A stretch of 6,201 bases of DNA, from the NCBI GenBank assembly GCA_002316295.1, contig DCDF01000291.1:1-6201 (forward strand), written 5' to 3'. Under the pieces are notes generated by a model. The model made no database searches, was not told the origin of the DNA, and was given only the letters and a program-made list of their open reading frames with translations. Numbering within the stretch: position 1 is the first letter of the stretch; each line of letters starts with the position of its first letter. The stretch is from Syntrophaceae bacterium UBA1062 (GTDB lineage: Bacteria > Desulfobacterota > Desulfomonilia > UBA1062). Positions 1 through 6,201 of the stretch are shown here, piece after piece. The position numbers and the translations under genes are program-made.

Positions 1-48
1 GACCGCCTCCCGCGGGGCGATCTGGGCGACAATGTGGAGTTGTTTTAA
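1..48 (+). CDS. C-terminal end of an upstream gene (partial), possibly a chemotaxis protein
   Basis: Frame 1 is open from the first base and ends at TAA (46-48), giving the tail DRLPRGDLGDNVELF. The stop lies 42 bases before the STAS gene on the same strand, so this is probably the preceding gene of the same cluster. Fifteen residues are too few to identify a family. An acidic tail ending in a hydrophobic residue is common in chemotaxis receptors, and a receptor would fit the position, but that is a guess from context. The other two forward frames give no better candidate: frame 2 stops at 52-54, and frame 3 runs out of frame into the STAS gene. Confidence 0.45.
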   Translation, partial: DRLPRGDLGDNVELF

Positions 49-90
49 CAAATGAATCAGAAGTGACAGCAGCGCTGAAGGAGAACGAAG

Positions 91-447
91 ATGGAAGATA
101 TTCAGCTGCAAGACAGGGGAGCGGGCGAAGGCAACCTCCTGGTACTACGGGGGGCGCTGACCATCGAAGCTGCTTCGAGGCTCAGGGGAGCACTGCTGAA
201 AGCATACGAGTCACAAAGTACTCTGGAGCTGGATGTACGTGCCCTAGAGTCCATTGACCTGGCATGCGTTCAGGTACTTTGTTCGGCACACCGCACCTTC
301 CATCGGGTTGGCAGGGACATCGCCATTGCCGGAGAGATCACTGACGGCGTCCGTTCGGCTCTCAGGGCAATGGCGATAGATCCGGAGGTCTGCGATTCAT
401 CACGTGTTTCGGTGTGTCCATGGAAAGAAGGAGACGGCCATGAGTAA
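91..447 (+). CDS. STAS-domain protein of a chemotaxis cluster
   Basis: This 118-residue protein is essentially a single STAS domain (SpoIIAA/MlaB fold), presumably cytoplasmic. Visible elements are the first strands around NLLVLRGAL (15-23), a helix from 25 to 40, the strand LELDVRAL (45-52), and the loop and helix IDLACVQVLCSAHRTF (55-70). The loop is the place where anti-anti-sigma proteins carry the phosphorylated Ser/Thr; here it reads D56-L57-A58-C59, so that residue is Ala. STAS proteins of this kind are often found directly before cheY and cheA in deltaproteobacteria; their role there is not established, and scaffolding or partner binding is inferred. The start is supported by AAGGAG at 78-83, seven bases before the ATG. 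The stop overlaps the cheY start by 8 bases, which suggests coupled translation. No anti-sigma kinase or phosphatase gene is present in the window. Confidence 0.85.
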   Translation: MEDIQLQDRGAGEGNLLVLRGALTIEAASRLRGALLKAYESQSTLELDVRALESIDLACVQVLCSAHRTFHRVGRDIAIAGEITDGVRSALRAMAIDPEVCDSSRVSVCPWKEGDGHE

Positions 448-805
448 AAAAATACTGGCAGTGGACGATTCGGCAAGCATCCGGCAGATGGTTTGTTTCA
501 CCCTGCAGAGGGAAGGATACGAGGTGATCGAGGCGTCCGACGGCAGGGATGCGCTGTCCAAGATCGGCGCAAGTGCGGTGAATATGGTGATCACGGATCT
601 TCACATGCCCAATATGAACGGCGTCGAGCTCATCCAGGCGCTCAGGGCGAATCCCTCGTTCAAGTTCACCCCCATCGTCATGCTCACCACCGAATCTCAT
701 CAGGACAAGAAGGATATGGGCAAGCAGGCCGGAGCCACCGGCTGGATCGTGAAGCCCTTCAAGCCGGAGCAGCTGATCGCCGTGGTAAAACGGTTGCTCG
801 GGTAG
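440..805 (+). CDS. cheY: CheY-type single-domain response regulator
   Basis: This 121-residue stand-alone receiver domain would carry phosphate from the CheA encoded next to it to the flagellar motor or another target. All key residues are present: the acidic pair D9-D10 that holds magnesium, the phospho-acceptor D53 in the VITDLHMP strand, T83 in the MLTTES switch, and K105 in VKPF. The aromatic switch position just before that Lys is W102 rather than the Tyr of enteric CheY. There is no output domain, and the length is normal for CheY. The frame stays open upstream to an ATG at 404, but the start at 440 is chosen because AAGGAG (428-433) lies six bases before it and MSKKILAVDD is a normal CheY beginning. 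The gene overlaps the end of the STAS gene by 8 bases. Confidence 0.95.
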   Translation: MSKKILAVDDSASIRQMVCFTLQREGYEVIEASDGRDALSKIGASAVNMVITDLHMPNMNGVELIQALRANPSFKFTPIVMLTTESHQDKKDMGKQAGATGWIVKPFKPEQLIAVVKRLLG

Positions 806-845
806 ACAGGGAAACCGGCGGACACTCTTGTGAGGAGAAAGACAT

Positions 846-2981
846 ATGGACGCACCAAAGCAGGTCTATCGTGAAGAGGCATTCGAACTGCTTTCCGATC
901 TCGAGGATGCGCTCATCGAACTGGAGCAGCAGCCAGGCGATTTGGACACCGTCAACAGGATCTTCCGCGCCATGCACACCATCAAAGGCTCGGGGGCCAT
1001 GTTTGGATTCGACGAAATCGCGACATTCACCCATACCATCGAGACCGTATACGATCTCATCCGGGAGGGAAAGCTCTCGGTGGACGAAGACCTCATCAGC
1101 CTGACGCTGCGCTCCTGCGATCAGATCAAGGCCATGCTGTCCGCTTCCGAAGGAGAGGGGCAGGCTGACGACGCCCTGACCCTGGAGATTTCATCAGCCT
1201 TCAAGAGGCTCATACCCGCAGAGCCCGACGATGCAGCACAAAATGCCCGATGCGGCATATCCGAAGGCGGCGAGCAGGAGATCGATGAGAAGGTCGAAGC
1301 CACCTTCCGCATCCGATTCAGGCCTCACCGCGAGCTGTTTCAGAACGGCACCAACCCGGTTCCTCTGCTCAATGAGCTCAGGAGCCTCGGCCATGCCCGC
1401 ATCATCTGCCACCTGAAAGATATCCCGGACCTTCACGAGATCGATCCCGAGGCCTGTTACACTTCCTGGGACATTATTCTCACCACGGACAAAGACGACA
1501 ATGTCATCCGGGATGTATTCATCTTTGTGGAGCATGTCAGCGACATCGAGATAACTCTGATCGACGACAGCAATGGAATCGAAGAGGAAGAATACAAGAA
1601 GATAGGCGAGATTCTCTTCGATCGAGGGGATATCAGTCTGAGCGACCTGGAGAACATCCTGGGGAGGCAGAAGAAAATCGGCGAAATGCTCGTGGAATCG
1701 GGAAAGGCACGCAGATCAGAGGTGCAGTCCGCGCTGGTCGAGCAGGAACACGTGCGGGAGCTGCGTAAAAAGCGCGTGGCCGCTTCGGTCGGGGAGGGAG
1801 CGTCCAGCATCCGGGTGGCATCCCACAAGCTCGACTCTCTGGTGAATCTGGTGGGCGAGCTGGTGACCGTACAGGCGAGACTCTCCCAGCTTTCCGCTCA
1901 GAAGGACGACACAGACCTCACTCTGGTTTCCGAAGAAGTGGAGCGCCTCGTCGCAGAGCTCAGAGACAACGCCATGGGCATGCGCATGCTGCCGATCGGA
2001 ACCATCTTCGCCAAGTTCAAGCGCCTGGTGAGAGACCTCTCCACCGAGCTCGGCAAGGAGGTGAACTTCACTACATCAGGCGAAGAGACAGAGCTGGACA
2101 AGACCGTCATCGACAAGCTCGGCGACCCCCTGGTTCATCTCATCCGCAACAGCATCGATCATGGAATCGAGTCGCCGGATGCCAGGAAGGCCGCGGGCAA
2201 GCCGGCAGAAGGGACCATCAGGCTTACCGCGGAGCATTCCGGGGCGCACGTGCTCATCTCGGTGAGTGACGACGGAGCAGGCCTCGACACTGAGGCCATC
2301 AGGTCCAAGGCCATTGAAAAGGGGCTCATCAGCCCTGATGCGGCAATGAGCGAGAAGGATCTTTTCGAGCTCATACTCTCCCCGGGCTTTTCCACGGCAA
2401 AATCGATATCCAAGGTCTCGGGCAGAGGTGTGGGCATGGATGTGGTTACGAGCAGCATCGAGTCTTTCGGCGGCACTGTGGAGATCGCTTCCGTTCGCGG
2501 CAGAGGAACGACGATCACCCTGAAGCTGCCCTTGACCCTGGCCATCATCGACGGCCTTCTGGTCACCATCTCCGATGAATTCTTCGTCATCCCCCTCAAT
2601 GCCGTCGTCGAATGCATCGAGCTCTCGGATGAAGACAGGCGCCACACCCACGGCAGAAACCTCGCCCGCGTGCGGGAAGAGATCGTACCATACATCCCCC
2701 TGCGTGAGGCCTTCGCTCTGGGAGGAGGCAAACCGTCCATCGAGCAGGTGGTGGTCACCGAGGTCGGGGAGCGCAGGATCGGCTTCGTGGTCGACAAGGT
2801 CGTCGGCCAGCATCAGACCGTGATCAAGAACATGGGCAAATTCCTGAGGCATGTGGATGGCGTCTCCGGGGCAACGATCATGGGGGACGGAACCGTGGCG
2901 CTCATCCTCGACATCAACAAGATCACCCAGCAGAGCGAGTACATGGAAGCGAGCATGAACGCAGCCGGTCACCATGCCTGA
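846..2981 (+). CDS. cheA: Chemotaxis histidine kinase CheA
   Basis: This 711-residue cytoplasmic kinase phosphorylates itself on His and passes the phosphate to CheY. Domains in order: P1/HPt, about 1-110, with H44 in MHTIKGSGAMFGF; a mixed domain, about 152-240, in the place of P2 (starts FRIRFRPHRELF, later WDIILTT and VFIFVEH); two 24-residue repeats at 252-275 and 277-300; the P3 dimerisation helices, about 318-385 (VNLVGELVT, then MGMRMLPIG); P4 ATPase, about 390-562; and the CheW-like P5, about 565-700. The ATP site is complete: N box with N435 in HLIRNSIDHGIE, G1 at D475-G479 (DDGAG), G2 at 526-530 (GRGVG), G3 at 552-554. There is no fused receiver. It is somewhat longer than the E. 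coli enzyme because of the middle region. The start has AGGAG (833-837) eight bases upstream and lies 40 bases after cheY. It is the last chemotaxis gene on this side. Confidence 0.97.
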   Translation: MDAPKQVYREEAFELLSDLEDALIELEQQPGDLDTVNRIFRAMHTIKGSGAMFGFDEIATFTHTIETVYDLIREGKLSVDEDLISLTLRSCDQIKAMLSASEGEGQADDALTLEISSAFKRLIPAEPDDAAQNARCGISEGGEQEIDEKVEATFRIRFRPHRELFQNGTNPVPLLNELRSLGHARIICHLKDIPDLHEIDPEACYTSWDIILTTDKDDNVIRDVFIFVEHVSDIEITLIDDSNGIEEEEYKKIGEILFDRGDISLSDLENILGRQKKIGEMLVESGKARRSEVQSALVEQEHVRELRKKRVAASVGEGASSIRVASHKLDSLVNLVGELVTVQARLSQLSAQKDDTDLTLVSEEVERLVAELRDNAMGMRMLPIGTIFAKFKRLVRDLSTELGKEVNFTTSGEETELDKTVIDKLGDPLVHLIRNSIDHGIESPDARKAAGKPAEGTIRLTAEHSGAHVLISVSDDGAGLDTEAIRSKAIEKGLISPDAAMSEKDLFELILSPGFSTAKSISKVSGRGVGMDVVTSSIESFGGTVEIASVRGRGTTITLKLPLTLAIIDGLLVTISDEFFVIPLNAVVECIELSDEDRRHTHGRNLARVREEIVPYIPLREAFALGGGKPSIEQVVVTEVGERRIGFVVDKVVGQHQTVIKNMGKFLRHVDGVSGATIMGDGTVALILDINKITQQSEYMEASMNAAGHHA

Positions 2982-3001
2982 AGAATGATGGGGGCTCCGG
3001 G

Positions 3002-3682
3002 TTAACCGGCCAGAATATCGGCTGAGCGGATGAAGCGGACCCCTTTGTCCGTCATGGTTTTCAAGGCGCGGGACACACTGTCCGGAGGCGATCCCACCGG
3101 CCTGGCAAGGTCGGTGATGACATACATTTCGTACCCGAGGCCCACGCCGTCTACTGCAGTGAAAAAGACGCAGTAGTCCAGTGCGAGGCCGCAGATGAAG
3201 AGCCGCTTCGTCCCCCGGGATTTCAGATAGCCGTCGAGCCCTGTCCGGGTTTTCAGGTCGTTTTCCAGAAACCCAGAGTAGCTGTCGATATCACGGTGGT
3301 AGCCCTTGCGGATGACCGCCTGGGCGAACCGGGTGTCGAGATCTCTGTGAAACTCCGCGCCGGGGCTTCCCTGAACGCAGTGGTCCGGCCAGAGCACCGG
3401 CCCGAGGCCTTCGGATTTGAAGGCGTCATATGGTTTCTTCCCCGGATGCGCCGAGGCGAAAGAGCAATGGCCCGAGGGATGCCAGTCCTGGGTGAGTATC
3501 ACGGGCAAATCGGCCGTGCTGAAGACCTCCATTATTCTGTTGATTCCCGGTATGATGGAATCGCCTCCGTGTACGGCAAGCGCCCCCCCGGGAATGAAGT
3601 CGTTCTGGATATCGACGACCGCCAGCGCATCTCCCCCGGCGGGTTTCAGACATTTTTCGCAGATCAGGTCCTCCAGTCTCAC
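3002..3682 (-). CDS. pncA: Nicotinamidase (isochorismatase-like hydrolase)
   Basis: This 226-residue cytoplasmic enzyme is predicted to hydrolyse nicotinamide to nicotinate and ammonia, feeding NAD salvage. Numbered from the GTG start, the Asp-Lys-Cys triad of the cysteine-hydrolase family is D24 (VVDIQNDF), K126 (IRKGYH) and C171 (GLALDYCVF). The metal ligands specific to nicotinamidase are D66 and H68 (TQDWHP) plus H101 (PDHCVQG), which argues against a plain isochorismatase. IDSYSGF (132-138) is also typical. There are about 18 extra residues before the first strand, with C8 and C11 in ICEKC. The frame is open up to a TTG at 3748, but GTG at 3682-3680 is preferred: GGAGG (3695-3691) lies eight bases before it and a promoter overlaps the longer reading. 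The stop is 20 bases from the cheA stop in the convergent direction. Confidence 0.92.
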   Translation of the reverse strand: MRLEDLICEKCLKPAGGDALAVVDIQNDFIPGGALAVHGGDSIIPGINRIMEVFSTADLPVILTQDWHPSGHCSFASAHPGKKPYDAFKSEGLGPVLWPDHCVQGSPGAEFHRDLDTRFAQAVIRKGYHRDIDSYSGFLENDLKTRTGLDGYLKSRGTKRLFICGLALDYCVFFTAVDGVGLGYEMYVITDLARPVGSPPDSVSRALKTMTDKGVRFIRSADILAG

Positions 3683-3690
3683 GGTATGTT

Positions 3691-3695
3691 CCTCC
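3691..3695 (-). promoter_or_regulatory. Ribosome binding site deciding the pncA start
   Basis: On the minus strand the sequence reads GGAGG, followed by eight bases and then GTG (3682-3680). It is a near-consensus Shine-Dalgarno at ideal spacing, and it decides for the GTG start over the in-frame TTG 22 codons upstream. That TTG falls inside the -35 box of the proposed promoter. Confidence 0.8.
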
Positions 3696-3723
3696 AAGCT
3701 AACACTTTCTTTGTGGCTGACAT

Positions 3724-3752
3724 ATTGTAAGTATTTTCCGCCCCTCAATCAA
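3724..3752 (-). promoter_or_regulatory. Sigma-70-type promoter of pncA
   Basis: Reading the minus strand, TTGATT (3752-3747) is followed by exactly 17 bases and then TACAAT (3729-3724). The -10 box matches TATAAT at five of six positions, and the -35 box matches TTGACA at four of six. A transcript would start near 3717 and have a leader of about 35 bases before the GTG start. It lies in the 106-base gap between the transporter gene and pncA, where AT content rises. The nicotinamidase can therefore probably be expressed without the transporter. No clear operator palindrome was seen beside it. Confidence 0.6.
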
Positions 3753-3788
3753 CCTTCGGCCCCTGACCGTGCCCGCGGAAAGAGCCTG

Positions 3789-5177
3789 TCACTCCGACGG
3801 CGAATCGGCCTGCTCATGGTTTTCGCCCCTGGCGAGCGAGGCGAAGATACCCAGGCCGCACAGGAGGGAAAAGATGATGAAGCCCGCCTTCATGCTCTTC
3901 ATGAAGGCGGGATAGAGCGCGGGGCTCAAGGCGTTCGCACCGATGAACAGCGCAAAGAGCGCCAGGGCGATTCCCATGCTCAGCGCCTGTCCCAGCACCC
4001 GCATAGTGGAGAGGAATCCTCCGGCCAGCCCATACTGCTGCCTGTCCACCGCACCCATGACCGCATTGGTGTTGGGGGAGGAGAAGAACGCGAATCCCAG
4101 CCCGACGACGACGAGGGGCGCGAGGATCTCCGGAAGACCCGACGCTTCGTCCAGAAACGCCAGCAGGGAAAGTCCCAGGCTGGTCACTGTCATGCCCGCG
4201 GATGCCAGCAGCCGGGGCTGGATGCGATCGGAGAGCCTTCCCGCCAGGGGCGAGAAGACGGTCATGACCAGAGGCTGAGACACCAGGATAAGGCCCGCCT
4301 GCTGAGGGCTCATGTTCTTGATGTACTGGAGATACAGGCTCATGAGAAACGTAATGGCAAATGTGGCGCTGTAGTGGATGAAGGCCGCGAGATTGGACAT
4401 GGCGAACTGGCGGTTGCGGGTGAGCAGGCCGATGCCGATCAGCGGATCATCGGCCTTTTTCTCCCAGGAGAGAAAGGCGAGGATGCCTGATGCGCCCAGG
4501 AGCACCAGTACAACTCCTTCCGTCTCCGGGATCCGGGAAAAGCCGTACATGGCGGCAATGAGGCTGCCGGAGTAGATCAGAGAGCCGATCAGATCGATCG
4601 AGCCGGTGCCTGCATGGCTTTCCCTGACGCCGAACACCGTGAGCACCAGTACCGCAAGTCCAATAATGGCGCTCACGAAAAAAATGCTCTCCCACCCGAA
4701 ACGACCGGTCAGGACCCCCCCGATGAACGGGCCCAGAGAAAGCCCCAGGTAGACCGCAGCGACGTTTATTCCGAGCGCCCTGCCCCGTTCTTTCGGGGGA
4801 TAGACAGAGGTAAGGATGGCCACGCCGGTGCCGAAGATCATGGAGCTCCCCAATCCCTGAAGGATGCGCATCGCAATGACGAAACCCGCGGAAGGGCACA
4901 GAACCATGAGGAGCGAGCCGGCTGTTAGGATCGCATTTCCCCAGGCGAAGATCCGCTTTCTCCCGGTGATGTCGGCCAGTCTGCCGAAGGGAAGGAGAAA
5001 GACTGCCGATGCGAAGAGATAGGAGGTGGACACCCAGTTCAGCGTCAGTGCATCCATGGAGAACGCCTCTCCGATAGCGGGCAACGCGATATTGACAGAC
5101 GAGCCCATGAACGGTGTGAGGAATGACGATATCGATGCCGCGACGAGGACGATCGCCCTGCTTCCCGTGTTCTTCAT
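3789..5177 (-). CDS. Major facilitator transporter, 14-helix DHA2-like
   Basis: This 462-residue inner-membrane protein is probably a proton-driven exporter. By eye it has fourteen hydrophobic segments, starting near residues 8, 47, 76, 98, 133, 161, 190, 214, 254, 290, 322, 346, 384 and 427. The major facilitator motif A between helices 2 and 3 is G65-R75 (GRLADITGRKR), and GPFIGG with a following GW in the fifth-helix region is typical of the EmrB/QacA (DHA2) group. Helix 1 lacks the usual Asp: the motif commonly written LDxTIVNVALP reads FMGSSVNIALP (23-33), with Met at 24. The substrate cannot be predicted. The frame is open to an ATG at 5237, but that codon lies in a terminator hairpin. 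ATG 5177 has GGAG (5189-5186) eight bases before it and gives a normal N terminus (MKNTGSRAIV). It is followed after 106 bases by pncA. Confidence 0.88.
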   Translation of the reverse strand: MKNTGSRAIVLVAASISSFLTPFMGSSVNIALPAIGEAFSMDALTLNWVSTSYLFASAVFLLPFGRLADITGRKRIFAWGNAILTAGSLLMVLCPSAGFVIAMRILQGLGSSMIFGTGVAILTSVYPPKERGRALGINVAAVYLGLSLGPFIGGVLTGRFGWESIFFVSAIIGLAVLVLTVFGVRESHAGTGSIDLIGSLIYSGSLIAAMYGFSRIPETEGVVLVLLGASGILAFLSWEKKADDPLIGIGLLTRNRQFAMSNLAAFIHYSATFAITFLMSLYLQYIKNMSPQQAGLILVSQPLVMTVFSPLAGRLSDRIQPRLLASAGMTVTSLGLSLLAFLDEASGLPEILAPLVVVGLGFAFFSSPNTNAVMGAVDRQQYGLAGGFLSTMRVLGQALSMGIALALFALFIGANALSPALYPAFMKSMKAGFIIFSLLCGLGIFASLARGENHEQADSPSE

Positions 5178-5185
5178 GCTACGGT

Positions 5186-5189
5186 CTCC
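5186..5189 (-). promoter_or_regulatory. Ribosome binding site deciding the transporter start
   Basis: On the minus strand GGAG is followed by eight bases and then ATG (5177-5175). This supports the 462-residue protein over a version with 20 extra residues starting at 5237. Those extra residues (MPAFLRPRRSPA and on) look like translated non-coding sequence and would come before a normal first membrane helix. Confidence 0.65.
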
Positions 5190-5223
5190 GGAGCATGCAG
5201 AGGCAGGCGATCTCCGTGGGCGT

Positions 5224-5248
5224 AAAAAGGCGGGCATGTGCCTGCGCC
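5224..5248 (-). terminator. Intrinsic terminator after the sigma-54 activator gene
   Basis: On the minus strand GGCG (5248-5245), a two-base bulge CA, GGC (5242-5240), loop ACAT (5239-5236), GCC (5235-5233) and CGCC (5232-5229) form a seven-pair, all G-C stem. It is followed directly by five T (5228-5224). It begins 28 bases after the activator stop and lies before the transporter start. It should end or weaken read-through into the transporter gene. The bulge makes it less than perfect. Confidence 0.65.
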
Positions 5249-5275
5249 CGGGAGCCTCGCGGACAGGAGAAGGGC

Positions 5276-6201
5276 TCAGTGATCTTCACGGGTTCTCTTC
5301 TTGGTGAGGTTGTACTTTTCCGCCTTGAGGTAGAACGTCTTGTAGTTCAAGCCGGATTCCCTGGCCGCTTCGGCGATGACCCCCCGATGCTTTCTCAGGA
5401 GGTGCTCGAAATACTTGCGCTCGAACTGCTCGATGAGGTTCTGCTTGATGGCGTGGTACCCGGCGCCATCCCCAGCATCGACCCATATGGTGGGGTCCTC
5501 GGCCGCATCTTCCACCGGCCTCGCTGCGGCTTCGTGGAAATTCCTGCCCAGATCCGGGAAATGCTCGATCCTTTCACTCCGGCAGGAAACGATCGCCCGC
5601 TGGATCACGTTTTCCATCTCCCGGACATTGCCGGGCCAGGAATAGGCCATCAGCTGATTCATGGCCTCCCGCGACACCCCTTTCACCGGCGAGTTGAATT
5701 TCTTGCCGTGCTTCTCGATAAAGTGGTTCACCAGAAGCGATATGTCGTCCTTTCGCTCCCTCAAGGGGGGGATGATGATGGGCAGGACGCTGATGCGGTA
5801 AAAGAGATCTTCACGGAAGAGCTCCTTCTTGATCATGCTCTGGATGGGCCTGTTGGTTGCGCAGATGACCCGGAAATCCAGGTCGATTTCCCGATTGCTT
5901 CCCAGGCGGGTGATCTTGCCGTCTTCCAGGACTCGCAAGATCTTGGCCTGGAGATCCAGGGGGATGTCGCCGATCTCGTCGAGGAAGAGCGTGCCGGTAT
6001 GGGCCTTCTCGAACTTGCCGATCCGCTGGCTGACAGCACCGCTGAAGGCTCCCTTCTCATGTCCGAAGAACTCCGACTCCAGCAGATTCTCCGGTACCGC
6101 CGCGCAGTTGATTGTCACGAACGGCTTCGAGCGCCGGTCGCTGCGGGAATGGATGGAGCGGGCCACGAGCTCCTTGCCTGTCCCGGTCTCTCCCAGGATG
6201 A
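5276..6201 (-). CDS. Sigma-54-dependent transcriptional activator (NtrC type), 5' end outside the window
   Basis: The 307 visible residues (first full codon at 6199) cover the central AAA+ domain and the DNA-binding domain of a bacterial enhancer-binding protein, which uses ATP to open sigma-54 promoters. Fragment numbering: Walker A is GETGTGKE (3-10); the sigma-54 contact loop is GAFSGA (50-55) instead of the common GAFTGA; Walker B is TLFLDEIG with D74-E75. Further on are the sensor stretch VICATNR and the arginine-rich REDLFYRISVLPI and PPLRERKDDI segments; WPGNVREMENVIQRA lies in the small helical subdomain. After a variable linker comes a Fis-type helix-turn-helix (about 268-296: VIAEAARESGLNYKTFYLKAEKY) with a basic tail. 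The N-terminal sensor domain is cut off, so the signal is unknown. An intrinsic terminator follows. No convincing -24/-12 promoter was seen before the transporter, so control of that gene is not shown. Confidence 0.95.
   Translation of the reverse strand, partial: ILGETGTGKELVARSIHSRSDRRSKPFVTINCAAVPENLLESEFFGHEKGAFSGAVSQRIGKFEKAHTGTLFLDEIGDIPLDLQAKILRVLEDGKITRLGSNREIDLDFRVICATNRPIQSMIKKELFREDLFYRISVLPIIIPPLRERKDDISLLVNHFIEKHGKKFNSPVKGVSREAMNQLMAYSWPGNVREMENVIQRAIVSCRSERIEHFPDLGRNFHEAAARPVEDAAEDPTIWVDAGDGAGYHAIKQNLIEQFERKYFEHLLRKHRGVIAEAARESGLNYKTFYLKAEKYNLTKKRTREDH

Noticed and set aside
40..51. TTGTT-TT-AACAA inverted repeat before the STAS gene
   Set aside because: The arms are five bases of simple AT-rich sequence overlapping the stop codon of the preceding frame; this is likely by chance and no promoter elements were seen with it.
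70..77. CAGCGCTG palindrome upstream of the STAS gene as an operator or terminator
   Set aside because: Eight bases, single copy, no T run, directly next to the Shine-Dalgarno; no support for a function.
2159..2797. Open frame of 212 codons on the minus strand inside cheA
   Set aside because: It is another shadow of cheA, Ser/Pro/Met-rich with no motif, and overlaps another antisense shadow frame.
2076..2975. Long open frame of 299 codons on the minus strand inside cheA
   Set aside because: It lies antisense to the conserved P4 and P5 domains of CheA, its product is rich in His and Asp without family features, and it is explained by GC-rich codon use of the sense gene.
2992..3014. CCGG-GTTAA-CCGG hairpin between cheA and pncA as a bidirectional terminator
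   Set aside because: Only four pairs are perfect, flanking bases do not pair, and there is no T run on either side.
3417..4490. Open frame of 357 codons on the plus strand across pncA and the transporter
   Set aside because: It is antisense to two well-supported genes, has a low-complexity Gly/Glu/Arg/His-rich product and no visible domain.
5178..5275. Sigma-54 (-24/-12) promoter between the activator and the transporter
   Set aside because: I checked minus-strand GG positions for a GC at the required ten-base spacing with a TTGC-like -12 element and found none convincing.

Overview
The window looks like ordinary chromosome from a GC-rich, motile Gram-negative bacterium. The best guess is a deltaproteobacterium (Desulfobacterota). 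The reasons are a STAS-cheY-cheA gene order, a CheA with the extended mid-region seen in that group, a CheY of the TGWIVKPF type, and a sigma-54-dependent activator. This assignment rests on protein style and was not tested by a search.

Region 1 (1-2981, + strand) is a chemotaxis signalling cluster. It opens with the last 15 codons of an upstream gene. A small STAS-domain protein (91-447), a CheY receiver (440-805) and a full CheA kinase (846-2981) follow. The STAS and cheY genes overlap by 8 bases, and cheA starts 40 bases after cheY, each gene having a clear Shine-Dalgarno. They are probably one transcript. CheA would take input from receptors through its P5 domain, phosphorylate itself on H44, and pass the phosphate to D53 of CheY. 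No cheW, cheR, cheB, cheD or receptor gene is complete here, so the rest of the system must lie to the left or elsewhere.

Region 2 (3002-6201, - strand) converges on cheA, with only 20 bases between the stop codons. Read in its own direction it holds three genes. First is the 3' part of a sigma-54 (NtrC-type) activator (6199-5276), which ends just before an intrinsic terminator (5248-5224). Next is a 14-helix major facilitator transporter (5177-3789). Last is a nicotinamidase (3682-3002), which has a recognisable sigma-70-type promoter of its own. The terminator and the promoter suggest that these three are at least partly separate transcription units. A shared pathway for the transporter and the nicotinamidase cannot be shown from sequence.

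No new mobile element, CRISPR array, RNA gene or unknown multi-gene system was found. The most interesting item is inside CheA: two back-to-back 24-residue motifs (252-275 and 277-300) that follow the spacing of the cyclic-di-GMP-binding MshEN motif. This is a testable possible link between second-messenger and chemotaxis signalling. Three start codons differ from the longest open frame (cheY, the nicotinamidase and the transporter), each decided by Shine-Dalgarno position and nearby signals.
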